From contig NZ_JAGFPK010000001.1 in NCBI RefSeq assembly GCF_017599385.1, positions 2,524,030 to 2,588,029 on the forward strand: a stretch of DNA of 64,000 nucleotides, read 5' to 3'. Below are positions 47,497-58,738 of this stretch, in pieces (the first letter of the stretch is position 1; the number at the start of each line of letters is the position of its first letter). Both the position numbers and the translations under genes were made by a program. This DNA comes from Ciceribacter sp. L1K22 (GTDB lineage: Bacteria > Pseudomonadota > Alphaproteobacteria > Rhizobiales > Rhizobiaceae). The notes under the pieces were generated by a model. That model was given only the letters and a program-made list of their open reading frames with translations. It ran no database searches and was not told the origin of the DNA.

Positions 47497-47524
47497 TTGC
47501 CTCGCGCCGTCGCGATGCTATAGC
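47497..47524 (+). promoter_or_regulatory. icd: Possible icd promoter
   Basis: TTGCCT (47497-47502), 16 bp and TATAGC (47519-47524) lie about 60 bp before the icd ATG. Each box has four of six consensus bases. Confidence 0.35.
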
Positions 47525-47585
47525 GCAGCAAATTTCGCTTGAAACCCCGCGGGATTCCCCTCCCACAGAGCAGAAGAGGCAATTC

Positions 47586-48800
47586 ATGAACAAGATCAAG
47601 GTTGCGAACCCGGTCGTCGATCTCGACGGCGACGAGATGACCCGCATCATCTGGCAGTTCATCAAGGACAAGCTGATCCTTCCCTACCTTGATCTGGACA
47701 TTGAATACTACGACCTGTCGGTCGAGAACCGCGACGCCACCAACGACCAGGTGACCGTCGACGCCGCTCACGCCATCAAGAAGCACGGCGTCGGCATCAA
47801 GTGCGCCACCATCACGCCGGACGAAGCCCGCGTGAAGGAATTCAATCTGAAGCAGATGTGGAAGAGCCCGAACGGCACGATCCGCAACATCTTGGGCGGC
47901 GTGATCTTCCGCGAGCCGATCATCTGCAAGAACGTTCCCCGCCTCGTTCCCGGCTGGACCCAGCCGATCGTCGTCGGCCGTCACGCCTTCGGCGACCAGT
48001 ACAAGGCAACCGACTTCAAGTTCCCCGGCAAGGGCAAGCTGTCGATCAAATTCGTCGGCGAAGACGGTGAAGTGATCGAGCGGGAAGTCTACGACGCCCC
48101 CGGCGCCGGCGTGGCGCTCGCCATGTACAACCTCGACGAATCGATCCGCGAATTCGCCCGCGCCTCGATGATGTACGGCCTGATGCGCAAGTGGCCGGTC
48201 TACCTGTCGACCAAGAACACCATCCTGAAGGCCTATGACGGCCGCTTCAAGGACATCTTCGAGGAAGTCTACCAGAACGAATTCAAGGCCAAGTTCGACG
48301 AAATCGGCATCGTCTACGAACACCGCCTGATCGACGACATGGTCGCCTCCGCTCTGAAGTGGTCCGGCGGCTATGTCTGGGCCTGCAAGAACTACGATGG
48401 CGACGTCCAGTCCGACACGGTAGCCCAGGGCTTTGGCTCGCTTGGCCTGATGACCTCGGTTCTCCTGTCCCCGGATGGCCGCACGGTCGAGGCAGAAGCC
48501 GCCCACGGTACGGTCACGCGCCACTACCGCCAGCACCAGAAGGGTCAGGAAACCTCGACCAACTCGATCGCCTCGATCTTCGCCTGGACCCGTGGCCTCG
48601 CCCACCGCGCCAAGCTCGACGACAATGCCGAACTCGCGAAGTTCGCAACAACGCTTGAAAAGGTCTGCATCGACACGGTCGAATCCGGCTTCATGACCAA
48701 GGACCTGGCGCTCCTCATCGGTCCCGATCAGCCGTGGCTCTCCACGACCGCCTTCCTCGACAAGGTCGACGAAAACCTGAAGAAGGCCATGGCCGCCTGA
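47586..48800 (+). CDS. icd: Isocitrate dehydrogenase (NADP+)
   Basis: 404 residues, the dimeric eukaryote-like NADP type common in Rhizobiales. [10 protein letters not shown] at the start, [12 protein letters not shown] and [14 protein letters not shown] (substrate and metal sites) and AAHGTVTRH near the end are diagnostic. It makes 2-oxoglutarate and NADPH in the citric acid cycle. An AGAGG box precedes the ATG and a strong terminator follows. Confidence 0.97.
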   Translation: MNKIKVANPVVDLDGDEMTRIIWQFIKDKLILPYLDLDIEYYDLSVENRDATNDQVTVDAAHAIKKHGVGIKCATITPDEARVKEFNLKQMWKSPNGTIRNILGGVIFREPIICKNVPRLVPGWTQPIVVGRHAFGDQYKATDFKFPGKGKLSIKFVGEDGEVIEREVYDAPGAGVALAMYNLDESIREFARASMMYGLMRKWPVYLSTKNTILKAYDGRFKDIFEEVYQNEFKAKFDEIGIVYEHRLIDDMVASALKWSGGYVWACKNYDGDVQSDTVAQGFGSLGLMTSVLLSPDGRTVEAEAAHGTVTRHYRQHQKGQETSTNSIASIFAWTRGLAHRAKLDDNAELAKFATTLEKVCIDTVESGFMTKDLALLIGPDQPWLSTTAFLDKVDENLKKAMAA

Positions 48801-48825
48801 TTGTCATAGACCAAGTGACGACGAG

Positions 48826-48855
48826 AAACCCGGTCTTCTGGCCGGGTTTTTTTCT
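48826..48855 (+). terminator. icd: Intrinsic terminator of icd
   Basis: AAACCCGG/CCGGGTTT, an 8-bp stem with an 8-nt loop, is followed directly by TTTTTC. It lies 26 bp after the icd stop. Confidence 0.85.
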
Positions 48856-48931
48856 TGCATGGAGCGCCGAGCCATTGACGCGCCGGTGATGCGGGCCCTA
48901 GCCTTCCGCACAACCTTTGGGAGGGCTCAAG

Positions 48932-49555
48932 ATGTCCGAAATCGTATTCTACACCAATCCGATGTCGCGCGGCCGCATGGTGCGCTGGATGCTGGAAGAG
49001 GTCGGCGTTCCCTACCGCGCGGAGATCGTGCCCTTCGGCCCGCCGATGAAGACCCCGGACTATCGTTCAGTCAACCCGCTCGGCAAGGTGCCGTCGATAA
49101 GGCACGGCGATAACGTTGTCACCGAAGTCGCCGCAATCTGCGCCTATCTGGCGGACGCCTTCCCCGAAGCTCACCTTGCTCCGCCACCCGCCGACCGCGC
49201 CTCCTATTATCGCTGGATATTCTTCGCAGCCGGCCCGCTGGAGGCCTGCCTCGTCAACCGGGCGCTGGGCGTCACGGTCCCTGACGACAAGCGCGGTATG
49301 GTCGGGTACGGCCGCTACGAAACCATGCTCGATACGCTCGAAGCCGCCGTTAGCGCATCGGACTATGTCGCGGGCAAGGCCTTCACCGCCGCTGATGTCT
49401 ATGTCGGCTCCCATATCGGCTGGGGGATGCATACCGGCGCGATCGAGAAACGCCAGGCCTTCACAGACTATCTTGGTCGTGTCGGCAGCCGCCCCGCCGC
49501 GCGGCGTGCGGCGGAACTCGACGATGCCGCTGCAGCGGCCATGCAAAATACCTGA
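48932..49555 (+). CDS. Glutathione S-transferase family protein
   Basis: 207 residues. Thioredoxin-like N-domain with SRGRMVRWMLEEVG and cis-Pro KVPSIRHGD, then VVTEVAAICAYLAD; helical C-domain with FTAADVYVGSHIG. ATG at 48932 is set by GGGAGGG 6 bp upstream; an in-frame ATG five codons earlier lacks that spacing. The substrate is unknown. Confidence 0.92.
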   Translation: MSEIVFYTNPMSRGRMVRWMLEEVGVPYRAEIVPFGPPMKTPDYRSVNPLGKVPSIRHGDNVVTEVAAICAYLADAFPEAHLAPPPADRASYYRWIFFAAGPLEACLVNRALGVTVPDDKRGMVGYGRYETMLDTLEAAVSASDYVAGKAFTAADVYVGSHIGWGMHTGAIEKRQAFTDYLGRVGSRPAARRAAELDDAAAAAMQNT

Positions 49556-49636
49556 GCCGCTGCGGGGGCCGGCCTTGCCCCAAGCAAGGCCAAGGTCTCT
49601 AATCCGGCATCACAATCTCCGCTCGACCGAGTCGCC

Positions 49637-51295
49637 ATGTCCGCCAGCCTCGAGACCTTCGAACCGAAATCCTTAAGCGTCCTGAAGGAAGGCTACGGAC
49701 TTGCGCGGCTGCGCGCCGACGCGATTGCCGGGCTCACCGTCGCGATCGTCGCCTTGCCACTCTCCATGGCCATCGCGATCGCTTCGGGCGTGACACCGGA
49801 TCGGGGACTGTTCACCGCTATCATCGGCGGCTTCCTCGTGTCGCTGCTCGGCGGCAGCCGCCACCAGATCGGCGGTCCGGCCGGCGCCTTCATCGTGCTG
49901 GTCGCCGCCACAGTCGACCGCCACGGCATTACCGGCATGCTGCTCGCCGTGATGATATCAGGCTTCTTCCTGATCCTCGCCGGCAGCCTGAAGCTCGGCA
50001 CCTACATCAAGTTCATCCCCTACCCCGTCACCGTCGGCTTCACCGCCGGCATCGCCGTCATCATCTTTTCCAGCCAGCTCGGAGAGCTCTTCGGCCTGAC
50101 GCTGCCGGGCAAGGAACCCGGCCCGATTGTCGAGAAACTCGAAACGCTGGCCGGCGCCTGGCAGACGATCAATCCGGCGGCCTTCGCCATTGCCGCGCTG
50201 ACGATCCTGATCATCCTCGTGCTCCGGCGCCTGCGCCCGCATTGGCCGGGTCTGCTGATCGCAATTTGCGTCGCCTCGCTCGCAACCGCGCTGCTCAGCC
50301 TCGACATCACCACGATCGGCTCGCGTTTCGGCGGCATTCCGCGCACGCTGCCGCTGCCGGAAGTGCCGCCCTTGTCGTTCGATCTGGCGGTCGCCGTCCT
50401 GCCGGATGCCATCGCCTTTGCGCTGCTGGGGGCGATCGAGTCGCTTCTCTCCGCTGTCGTAGCCGACGGCATGACCGGACGACGTCACCGATCGAATGTC
50501 GAACTCGTCGGCCAGGGTGTCGCCAATATCGGCTCGGCGCTGTTCGGCGGCATCTGCGTCACCGGCACCATCGCCAGAACCGCCACCAATGTCCGCGCCG
50601 GCGCCACGAGCCCCGTGTCAGGCATGCTGCACGCCCTCTTCCTGCTGCTCTTCATGCTCGTCGCCGCGCCGCTTGCTGTCTACATCCCGCTTGCCGCGCT
50701 CGCCGGCATGCTGGCGGTCGTCGCCTGGAACATGGTCGAGCGACCCGCCTTCGCCGCACTCCTGCGATCCTCGCGCGGCGACGCGGCGGTGCTTCTCGTC
50801 ACCTTCCTGCTGGTCGTCTTCCGCGATCTGACCGAAGGCATCGTCGTCGGCTTTGCGCTCGGCGCGCTGCTCTTCATCGGCCGCATGAGCAAGGCTGTGA
50901 CCGTGACACCGCACGAGGAACCGGGCGCAGCCGAAAAACCCATCGACCAGAGCGACGAGGACACCGTCGTCTACCGGATCGGCGGCGCCTTCTTCTTCGG
51001 CGCGGCCGCCACAGTCGGTTCGGTTCTGGACCGCATCGCCGACCGCTACCACAATTTCGTCCTGGATTGCTCCGATGTCTCCTTCATGGACTCGACGGCG
51101 GCGAACGTAATCGAGGGAACGGTCCGGAAGGCCGAGCGCGCCGGTGTCAGCGTCTACATCGTCGGCGCAGGGGAAGAGCTTAAGAAGCTGCTGGAGACGC
51201 ATGAACTGGAGCCGCCGCGCGTCACCTATGTAGCCCGCATCGCCGACGCCCGCGCGGCCATTGCCGCAAGGCGTGCCGTCACGTCGCCTGTCTGA
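49637..51295 (+). CDS. SulP-family anion transporter with STAS domain
   Basis: 552 residues. Ten or more membrane helices (about 28-410) begin with DAIAGLTVAIVALPLSMA, and SRHQIGGPAGAF is the family signature. A STAS domain (about 435-540) contains the conserved DCSDVSFMDSTAAN loop. The anion may be sulfate or bicarbonate; no carbonic anhydrase fusion is seen. The 3' end overlaps the convergent diguanylate cyclase gene by 17 bp. Confidence 0.93.
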   Translation: MSASLETFEPKSLSVLKEGYGLARLRADAIAGLTVAIVALPLSMAIAIASGVTPDRGLFTAIIGGFLVSLLGGSRHQIGGPAGAFIVLVAATVDRHGITGMLLAVMISGFFLILAGSLKLGTYIKFIPYPVTVGFTAGIAVIIFSSQLGELFGLTLPGKEPGPIVEKLETLAGAWQTINPAAFAIAALTILIILVLRRLRPHWPGLLIAICVASLATALLSLDITTIGSRFGGIPRTLPLPEVPPLSFDLAVAVLPDAIAFALLGAIESLLSAVVADGMTGRRHRSNVELVGQGVANIGSALFGGICVTGTIARTATNVRAGATSPVSGMLHALFLLLFMLVAAPLAVYIPLAALAGMLAVVAWNMVERPAFAALLRSSRGDAAVLLVTFLLVVFRDLTEGIVVGFALGALLFIGRMSKAVTVTPHEEPGAAEKPIDQSDEDTVVYRIGGAFFFGAAATVGSVLDRIADRYHNFVLDCSDVSFMDSTAANVIEGTVRKAERAGVSVYIVGAGEELKKLLETHELEPPRVTYVARIADARAAIAARRAVTSPV

Positions 51296-52511
51296 GGCCG
51301 TCCCGGTCCGGCCGGCCGGCATCCTTGCTCTCCGCCATCAGCGAAGCGATCAGCTTGAGCCCGGCGCTCGCATTGAGCGCGGTGACCCGGTTGCGGCCGT
51401 TGCGCTTGGAGATGTAGAGCCCCCGGTCGGCGATGCCGAGCAGAAAGTTAATGTCGGCGTAGCTGGCGACATCGGCGCTGAGGCCGATGCTGACCGTCAT
51501 CCGCAGCTCCTGGGGTCCGAGCCTGACAGGCGCCCGTTCCACCGCCTCGCGCAGCCGCTCGCATGTCGCCCTGGCATCCTCGAGCTCGCAGTCCGGCAGG
51601 TAGAGCGCGAACTCCTCGCCGCCGATCCGGCCGAACACGGCACCCTGCGGCAATTGCGCGATGACCAGCCGGCTGAACGCCATCAGCGTCTCGTCGCCGC
51701 CCGCATGGCCATAGGTATCGTTGATCCGCTTGAAGTGATCGAGGTCGAGCAACGCCAAGGCGCCTTGCGCCTTCGACTGCTCGCGGCAGCGGTCGACCGC
51801 CTTGATGAACGCCCGGCGGTTGAAGATGCCGGTGAGCGAATCGATCTCCGCCTCCCGCCTGTAGCGGAATTCCAGCCGCTCGCGCGTCATCACGAAGATC
51901 GAGAAGCCGCCCATCAGCGCCAGCGCAAACAGGCTGAACATGAAGATGCCGTTGGTCAGCGAAGCGATGCTCTCCGGCGGTTGCACCAGCGTCACGATGA
52001 GCCGCAAAGCATAGACCGCCGCATGCAGGCCGAAAAACACCGAGAGCCAGGTCCGCGCCGGCAGCGGTTCTTTGGCCCGACCCCGCCAGCCGGCGCCGGC
52101 GACCAGAACCGATGTCACGACCATGAGCACCGAAGCGCCGAGGATACGGGCTCCGAGATCGTTCTGAAACGTGGGCAAGCCGAAATAGAGGCCGAGCCAG
52201 ATTGCTGGCGGCACGGTGGCCCAGAGCGGATTGACCGGCCGGTCGTCGAAGGCCCGAATGCCGACCCAGTAGAGTGGCATGGCGTAGGTCGTGAGAGCGT
52301 TGCCGACGCCGGCGACCAGCCATTCGGGCGCAAGCCCGCGCAGGGACAACAGGAAAACACCGGTAGCCGACGTAAAATAGGCCAATGCCCAGAAGAACAG
52401 GGCGGCGTTGGATCGCTCACGAAGCCAGTTGGCGGTCACGAAGACACAGATGATCGCCAGCCCGGTGGACAGGCACAACATCAGGGTCGACACATTCAGC
52501 AATTCGGACAC
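51279..52511 (-). CDS. Membrane-bound diguanylate cyclase
   Basis: 410 residues. Six to seven hydrophobic helices fill residues 1-210, followed by a GGDEF domain with GGEEF at 297-301 and the D-LTGIFNRRAF start. The RxxD product-inhibition site is missing. It should make c-di-GMP at the inner membrane in response to a signal bound by the helices. Start GTG at 52511 has GGGAAG upstream. Confidence 0.92.
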   Translation of the reverse strand: MSELLNVSTLMLCLSTGLAIICVFVTANWLRERSNAALFFWALAYFTSATGVFLLSLRGLAPEWLVAGVGNALTTYAMPLYWVGIRAFDDRPVNPLWATVPPAIWLGLYFGLPTFQNDLGARILGASVLMVVTSVLVAGAGWRGRAKEPLPARTWLSVFFGLHAAVYALRLIVTLVQPPESIASLTNGIFMFSLFALALMGGFSIFVMTRERLEFRYRREAEIDSLTGIFNRRAFIKAVDRCREQSKAQGALALLDLDHFKRINDTYGHAGGDETLMAFSRLVIAQLPQGAVFGRIGGEEFALYLPDCELEDARATCERLREAVERAPVRLGPQELRMTVSIGLSADVASYADINFLLGIADRGLYISKRNGRNRVTALNASAGLKLIASLMAESKDAGRPDRDGLRQAT

Positions 52512-52588
52512 GCACTACTTCCCGCTCACTGATGCCGAGACGTAGCAGCGAAGTCTTAAATAATGACGTAAGCGGATCGTTAGAAATC

Positions 52589-52617
52589 TGTCGTGCCGAA
52601 AATAGTTCGGCACGACA
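52589..52617 (-). terminator. alaS: Hairpin after alaS
   Basis: A perfect 12-bp stem TGTCGTGCCGAA/TTCGGCACGACA with a 5-nt loop lies 20 bp after the alaS stop. On the minus strand it is followed by GATTTCT, a weak T-rich stretch. Confidence 0.6.
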
Positions 52618-52636
52618 TCGGTTTTCGGGCAAATCG

Positions 52637-55297
52637 TCAGCCGCCGATTGCAGCGGCGACGGCATCCACGGCCGCCTGGGCATTGGCTCCATCCGGACCG
52701 CCCGCCTGCGCCATGTCGGGACGGCCACCGCCACCCTTGCCGCCAAGCGCGGCCGAGGCCACGCGGACCAGATCCACCGCGCTGAAGCGACTGGTCAGGT
52801 CTTCGGTGACCGCGACGACGGCGCTTGCCTTGCCATCTTCCGAAACCCCGATCAGCGCGACGATACCCGAACCGAGCCCGGCCTTGCCGTCGTCGGCGAG
52901 GCCCTTCAGGTCCTTCGGCTCGACGCCCGACAGCACCTTGCCGACGAACTTGACGCCGGCGATCTCGGTCGCTTCGACGGCACCACCACCCTGGCCGCCG
53001 CCCATCGCAAGCTTGCGCTTGGCATCGGCCAGTTCGCGCTCCAGCTTCTTGCGTTCTTCGATCAGCGCCTCGACACGGCCGACCAGATCGGCCGGCTGCA
53101 CCTTCAGCGAGGCCGACAGCGTCTTCACCCGCTCGTCCTGCTCGGAAAGATAGGCGCGTGCAGCCTCGCCCGTCAGCGCTTCGATACGGCGCACGCCGGC
53201 GCCGACCGCGCTGTCCGACAGGATGCGCACGAGGCCGATATCGCCGGTCGCCGAAACGTGCGTCCCGCCGCAGAGTTCGATCGAATAGGCCTTGCCGGCC
53301 TTCTCGCCGCGCAGCGCCGTGCCCATGGCGACGACACGAACCTCGTCGCCATACTTCTCGCCGAACAGCGCCATCGCGCCCTCGGCGATCGCGTCGTCGA
53401 CGCTCATCAGCCGCGTCGTCACAGGCGCGTTCTGCAGCACGATTTCGTTCGCCATCTCTTCGACGATCTTCAGCTCCTCGGCGCTGATCGGCTTCGGATG
53501 CGAGACGTCGAAGCGCAGCCGCTCCGGCGCCACCAGCGAACCCTTCTGCGCGACATGGGTGCCGAGCACCTCGCGCAGCGCCTCGTGAATCAGGTGGGTT
53601 GCCGAATGGTTGGACCTGAGGCGACCACGACGGGCGTGGTCGACATCGAGCGTCGCCGCGACACCGACGGCGACCTTGCCGTCGCGCACGGTGCCGATGT
53701 GAACGAACAGGCCCTCGCCCTTCTTCTGCGTGTCGGTGACATCGATGATGAAACCGTCGCCGGTGATGACGCCGGCATCGCCCATCTGTCCGCCCGACTC
53801 GCCGTAGAACGGCGTCTGGTTGACGACGATCTGCACTGCCTCGCCGGCCGATGCCTGGTCGACGGACGTGCCGTCGCGCACGATGGCCTGGATTTCGCCT
53901 TCGGCGGTTTCGGAGCTGTAGCCGAGGAATTCGGTGGCGCCGAGCTTTTCCTTAAGCTCGAACCAGATTGTCTCGGTCGCCTTGTCGCCGGAGCCGGCCC
54001 AATGCGCCCGTGCCTCGGCCTTCTGCCGCTGCATCGCGTCGTTGAAGCCGGTGATGTCGACCCCGATGCCCCGGGCGCGCAGCGCGTCCTGCGTGAGGTC
54101 CATCGGGAAGCCATAGGTGTCGTAGAGTTTGAAGACAGTCTCGCCGTCGAGCGTATCGCCCTTGGACAGATTGGTGGTCGCATCCGACAGCAGCGACAGG
54201 CCGCGTTCGAGCGTCTTGCGGAACCGGCTCTCCTCGAGCTTCAGGGTTTCGGTGATCAAAGCTTCCGCCCGAACCAGTTCCGGATAGGCCCGGCCCATCT
54301 GCTGCACCAGCGCCGGCACCATCTTGTAGATCAGCGGCTCGCGCGCGCCGAGCAGTTCGGCATGGCGCATGGCGCGACGCATGATGCGGCGAAGCACGTA
54401 GCCGCGGCCCTCGTTCGACGGCAGCACGCCATCGGCGATCAGGAAGGCGGACGAACGCAGATGGTCGGCGATGACCCGGTGGCTGGCGCGGCGCTCGCCT
54501 TCGGCGGCAACGCCCGTCAGGTCGACCGAGGCCTCGATCAGCGCCCTAAAGAGGTCGATGTCGTAGTTGTCATGCTTGCCCTGCAGAAGAGCTGCGACGC
54601 GCTCCAGGCCCATGCCGGTATCGATCGACGGACGCGGCAGGTCGATCCGCTCCTCCTTCGTCACCTGCTCGTACTGCATGAAGACGAGGTTCCATATTTC
54701 GATGAACCGGTCGCCGTCTTCTTCCGGCGAGCCGGGAGGGCCGCCCCAGATATGGTCGCCGTGGTCATAGAAGATTTCCGAGCACGGTCCGCACGGGCCG
54801 GTATCGCCCATCGCCCAGAAATTGTCGCTGGTGGCGATGCGGATGATCTTCTCGTCGGAAAGTCCGGCGATCTTTTTCCAGAGATCGAAGGCCTCGTCGT
54901 CAGTGTGGTAGACCGTCACGCAGAGACGCTTCCGATCGATGCCGAATTCCTTGGTGATCAGGTTCCAGGCAAGCTCGATCGCACGTTCCTTGAAATAGTC
55001 GCCGAACGAGAAATTGCCGAGCATTTCGAAGAAGGTATGGTGGCGCGCGGTGTAGCCGACATTGTCGAGGTCGTTGTGCTTGCCGCCAGCACGCACGCAT
55101 TTCTGCGCCGTCGCCGCCGTCGAATATGGACGCTGCTCAAGTCCAGTGAACACGTTCTTGAACTGCACCATGCCGGCGTTCGTGAACATCAGGGTCGGAT
55201 CGTTGCGCGGCACCAGCGGGCTGGAGGAAACGACCTCGTGACCATTCGTCTTGAAGTAGTCGAGAAAAGTCGACCGGATGTCGTTTACACCGCTCAT
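52637..55297 (-). CDS. alaS: Alanyl-tRNA synthetase
   Basis: 886 residues, full length: class II catalytic core, editing domain with [11 protein letters not shown] and CGGTH zinc motifs, and a C-terminal Gly-rich DHHA1 tail. ATG at 55297 follows GAAGGG. It charges tRNA-Ala. Confidence 0.98.
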   Translation of the reverse strand: MSGVNDIRSTFLDYFKTNGHEVVSSSPLVPRNDPTLMFTNAGMVQFKNVFTGLEQRPYSTAATAQKCVRAGGKHNDLDNVGYTARHHTFFEMLGNFSFGDYFKERAIELAWNLITKEFGIDRKRLCVTVYHTDDEAFDLWKKIAGLSDEKIIRIATSDNFWAMGDTGPCGPCSEIFYDHGDHIWGGPPGSPEEDGDRFIEIWNLVFMQYEQVTKEERIDLPRPSIDTGMGLERVAALLQGKHDNYDIDLFRALIEASVDLTGVAAEGERRASHRVIADHLRSSAFLIADGVLPSNEGRGYVLRRIMRRAMRHAELLGAREPLIYKMVPALVQQMGRAYPELVRAEALITETLKLEESRFRKTLERGLSLLSDATTNLSKGDTLDGETVFKLYDTYGFPMDLTQDALRARGIGVDITGFNDAMQRQKAEARAHWAGSGDKATETIWFELKEKLGATEFLGYSSETAEGEIQAIVRDGTSVDQASAGEAVQIVVNQTPFYGESGGQMGDAGVITGDGFIIDVTDTQKKGEGLFVHIGTVRDGKVAVGVAATLDVDHARRGRLRSNHSATHLIHEALREVLGTHVAQKGSLVAPERLRFDVSHPKPISAEELKIVEEMANEIVLQNAPVTTRLMSVDDAIAEGAMALFGEKYGDEVRVVAMGTALRGEKAGKAYSIELCGGTHVSATGDIGLVRILSDSAVGAGVRRIEALTGEAARAYLSEQDERVKTLSASLKVQPADLVGRVEALIEERKKLERELADAKRKLAMGGGQGGGAVEATEIAGVKFVGKVLSGVEPKDLKGLADDGKAGLGSGIVALIGVSEDGKASAVVAVTEDLTSRFSAVDLVRVASAALGGKGGGGRPDMAQAGGPDGANAQAAVDAVAAAIGG

Positions 55298-55401
55298 GTC
55301 ACGCCCTTCATTCGGGCCGGAAGCCCGGCCAATTCGCAAAATCAATGGCTTTTATCGCCCGGCATCGCCCCTGTCCAGCGGCGTATCCGCATGCGCAAAT
55401 G

Positions 55402-55437
55402 AAAACCGGCCGCGTCCCGAAGGAAACGCGGCCGGTT
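55402..55437 (-). terminator. recA: Intrinsic terminator of recA
   Basis: ACCGGCCGCGT/ACGCGGCCGGT (55405-55415, 55426-55436) is an 11-bp stem; on the minus strand it is followed by TTTTCATTT. Confidence 0.75.
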
Positions 55438-55462
55438 GAATTTCGACAGACTGGCGAGAGCC

Positions 55463-56551
<1,089 letters not shown>

Positions 56552-56607
56552 TTGATCCACCTTTAGGTTATTGAAGCCGCATAGGCAATAAAGCAGCCGA
56601 TGTCGGT

Positions 56608-56636
56608 TATGTACACTTTTTGTTCTTGTTTTGCAA
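56608..56636 (-). promoter_or_regulatory. recA: recA promoter with overlapping SOS (LexA) operator
   Basis: On the minus strand TTGCAA (56636-56631), a 17-bp spacer and TACATA (56613-56608) form the promoter. It overlaps TTG-N11-CAA (56620-56636), the LexA operator described for Rhizobium etli recA. LexA binding there would block RNA polymerase at the -35 box. Confidence 0.78.
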
Positions 56637-56796
56637 GAGCCGCTCAACCACCTGTTATCATTGAGATAACGGGAGAGCGTTCGATTTTCGTTCCGCAGCC
56701 TCTCCTGGATGACAGGGGATATGCGCCGTCCGAGATCCGACACCCGTCGCGGACCCTGCTCGATTCGACTCGCCGGGGCCTTTCGGAGGGCGTGGC

Positions 56797-57741
56797 GTGA
56801 GCGGTCCCTTGGTGGTTTTCGGCGGGGCGCATATCGATCGCCGCGGACGCATCGAGGCCGATACGGTGATGGGTGCGAGCAATCCAGGTCACTTCATGTC
56901 GGAGGCCGGTGGCGGCGCCTTCAACGCGGCACGCGCGCTCGCGCGGCTCGGCCATAGCGTGCGTCTCGTGGCGCCGCGCGGCGGCGACGCGGCCGGCGAA
57001 ATCGTCACCCATGCCGCCGCCGAGGCTGGCATCGACGACCGGCCCTTCGTTTTCCTCGATCGCGAAACGCCGAGCTACACCGCGATCCTCGACCGCGACG
57101 GCGGCCTCGTTATCGCCCTTGCCGATATGGAACTCTACCGCCTCTTCTCCCCCCGCCGGCTGCGCACATTGTCGGTGCGTGCCGCGCTTGCGGATGCCGG
57201 CGCGATCCTCTGCGACGCCAACCTGCCGGCCGAGACGCTGGAGGCATTGGCAGCGACCGGTCGCCAGCGTGGCCTGCCGGTCGGCGCGATCGCCATCTCC
57301 CCGGCCAAGGTGGTGCGGTTCCGCGCCGCGCTGCCCCATCTCGACTGGCTGTGCATGAACGTGGCCGAGGCACGGGCGCTTTCCGGCGCCGATGCAGCCT
57401 CCGCCGGCGACTGGGCGACAATCCTTCGCGGTCTCGGTCTTGCCGGCGGCCTCGTCACCAACGGCATGCATCCCGTCGTCGCCTTCGACCGCGAGGGCAT
57501 TGCCATTCTGACACCCCCGCGCCTCGATAGGGTCGCCGATGTCACCGGCGCCGGTGACGCGACGGCCGCCGGCTTCCTGTCGGCCAGGCTTGCCGGGATA
57601 CCGCTCGGCGAGGCGCTGCGCCGCGGTGTCGCGGCGGCGCTGGTGACGCTGAAGACTGACAGCGCGACGGCGACAAACCTTTCGCCCGACCAGCTGAATG
57701 CGAATCTGCCCCTTGTTCCGGCGGCGCAAATGTTGTCATGA
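56797..57741 (+). CDS. psuK: Pseudouridine kinase (PfkB family)
   Basis: 314 residues. PfkB motif [15 protein letters not shown] and C-terminal [13 protein letters not shown], with the catalytic base Asp254. The gene directly precedes psuG, as in pseudouridine catabolism operons, where PsuK makes pseudouridine 5'-phosphate. Start GTG at 56797 has GGAGGG 6 bp upstream. Confidence 0.93.
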   Translation: MSGPLVVFGGAHIDRRGRIEADTVMGASNPGHFMSEAGGGAFNAARALARLGHSVRLVAPRGGDAAGEIVTHAAAEAGIDDRPFVFLDRETPSYTAILDRDGGLVIALADMELYRLFSPRRLRTLSVRAALADAGAILCDANLPAETLEALAATGRQRGLPVGAIAISPAKVVRFRAALPHLDWLCMNVAEARALSGADAASAGDWATILRGLGLAGGLVTNGMHPVVAFDREGIAILTPPRLDRVADVTGAGDATAAGFLSARLAGIPLGEALRRGVAAALVTLKTDSATATNLSPDQLNANLPLVPAAQMLS

Positions 57742-57769
57742 CAACGCGAACACTTGATCGGACGGCCCC

Positions 57770-58693
57770 ATGACGAAGCATAACCTCCCGCAACTCCCCC
57801 TCGCCTATTCCAAGGAAGTCTCCGACGCCAAGGCGCGCGGCGCGCCGATCGTCGCGCTGGAATCGACGATCATCACCCATGGCATGCCCTATCCGGGCAA
57901 TCTGGCGATGGCGAGAAGCGTCGAGGATATCATCCGCCACGCCGGCGCCGTTCCCGCCACGATCGCGGTGATCGACGGCACGCTGCACATCGGGCTTGAG
58001 GCCGACCAGATCGAAAAGCTCGCCCAGGCCACCAATGTCATGAAGGTCTCGCGCGCCGATCTCGCCTTCGCCATTGCCGAGCGGCGCACCGGCGCCACCA
58101 CCGTCGCCGCAACGATGATCGCCGCCGCCCGCGCCGGCATTTCCGTCTTCGCCACCGGCGGCATCGGTGGCGTCCACAGGGGTGCCGAGGAAAGCTTCGA
58201 CATCTCCGCTGACCTCGAGGAACTGGCCCGCACCGGCGTTCTCGTCGTCTGCGCCGGCGCCAAGGCCATTCTGGACATTCCAAAGACGCTCGAAGTGCTG
58301 GAAACCCGCGGCGTCCCGGTCGTGACCTTCGGCAGCGAGGACTTCCCGGCCTTCTGGTCGCGCGTATCAGGACTGAAAAGCCCGCTGACGCTGTCGAGCC
58401 CGGAAGCGATCGCCAACTTCCAGCGCACCCGCGAGAGCCTCGGCATCGACGGCGGCATGCTGATCGCCAATCCCGTGCCGGAAGAGTTCGAAATCCCGCG
58501 CGAGGAGATGGAAATCTATATCGGCAGGGCGCTCGCCAGCGCCGAGCGCGAGGAGATCGCCGGCAAGGCCGTCACCCCGTTCCTGCTCGACAATATCTTC
58601 CACCTGACGGCCGGCCGCAGCTTGAAGACCAATATTGCGCTCGTCGAAAACAATGCCCATCTCGCCGCCGAGATCGCGGTCGCGCTTGGTTGA
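57770..58693 (+). CDS. psuG: Pseudouridine-5'-phosphate glycosidase
   Basis: 307 residues. Motifs VALESTIITHGMPYP, TTVAATMIAAARAGI, FATGGIGGVHRGAE and the C-terminal NIALVENNAHLAAEIA are typical. It splits pseudouridine 5'-phosphate into uracil and ribose 5-phosphate. It is 28 bp downstream of psuK. Confidence 0.95.
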   Translation: MTKHNLPQLPLAYSKEVSDAKARGAPIVALESTIITHGMPYPGNLAMARSVEDIIRHAGAVPATIAVIDGTLHIGLEADQIEKLAQATNVMKVSRADLAFAIAERRTGATTVAATMIAAARAGISVFATGGIGGVHRGAEESFDISADLEELARTGVLVVCAGAKAILDIPKTLEVLETRGVPVVTFGSEDFPAFWSRVSGLKSPLTLSSPEAIANFQRTRESLGIDGGMLIANPVPEEFEIPREEMEIYIGRALASAEREEIAGKAVTPFLLDNIFHLTAGRSLKTNIALVENNAHLAAEIAVALG

Positions 58694-58708
58694 CATACTC
58701 AAGACAAC

Positions 58709-58738
58709 GCGCGGCTTCGTCAGGAAATGAAGCCGCGC
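58709..58738. terminator. Hairpin between psuG and the LuxR-type gene
   Basis: GCGCGGCTTC/GAAGCCGCGC is a 10-bp perfect stem; it overlaps the last codons of the convergent LuxR-type gene. No T-run. Confidence 0.5.

Noticed and set aside
52532..55402. A 956-codon open frame on the plus strand opposite alaS
   Set aside because: It lies wholly antisense to a complete alaS, has no recognisable domain, and is explained by high GC at third codon positions. Similar long antisense frames occur opposite purL, purB, cckA and the M23 gene.
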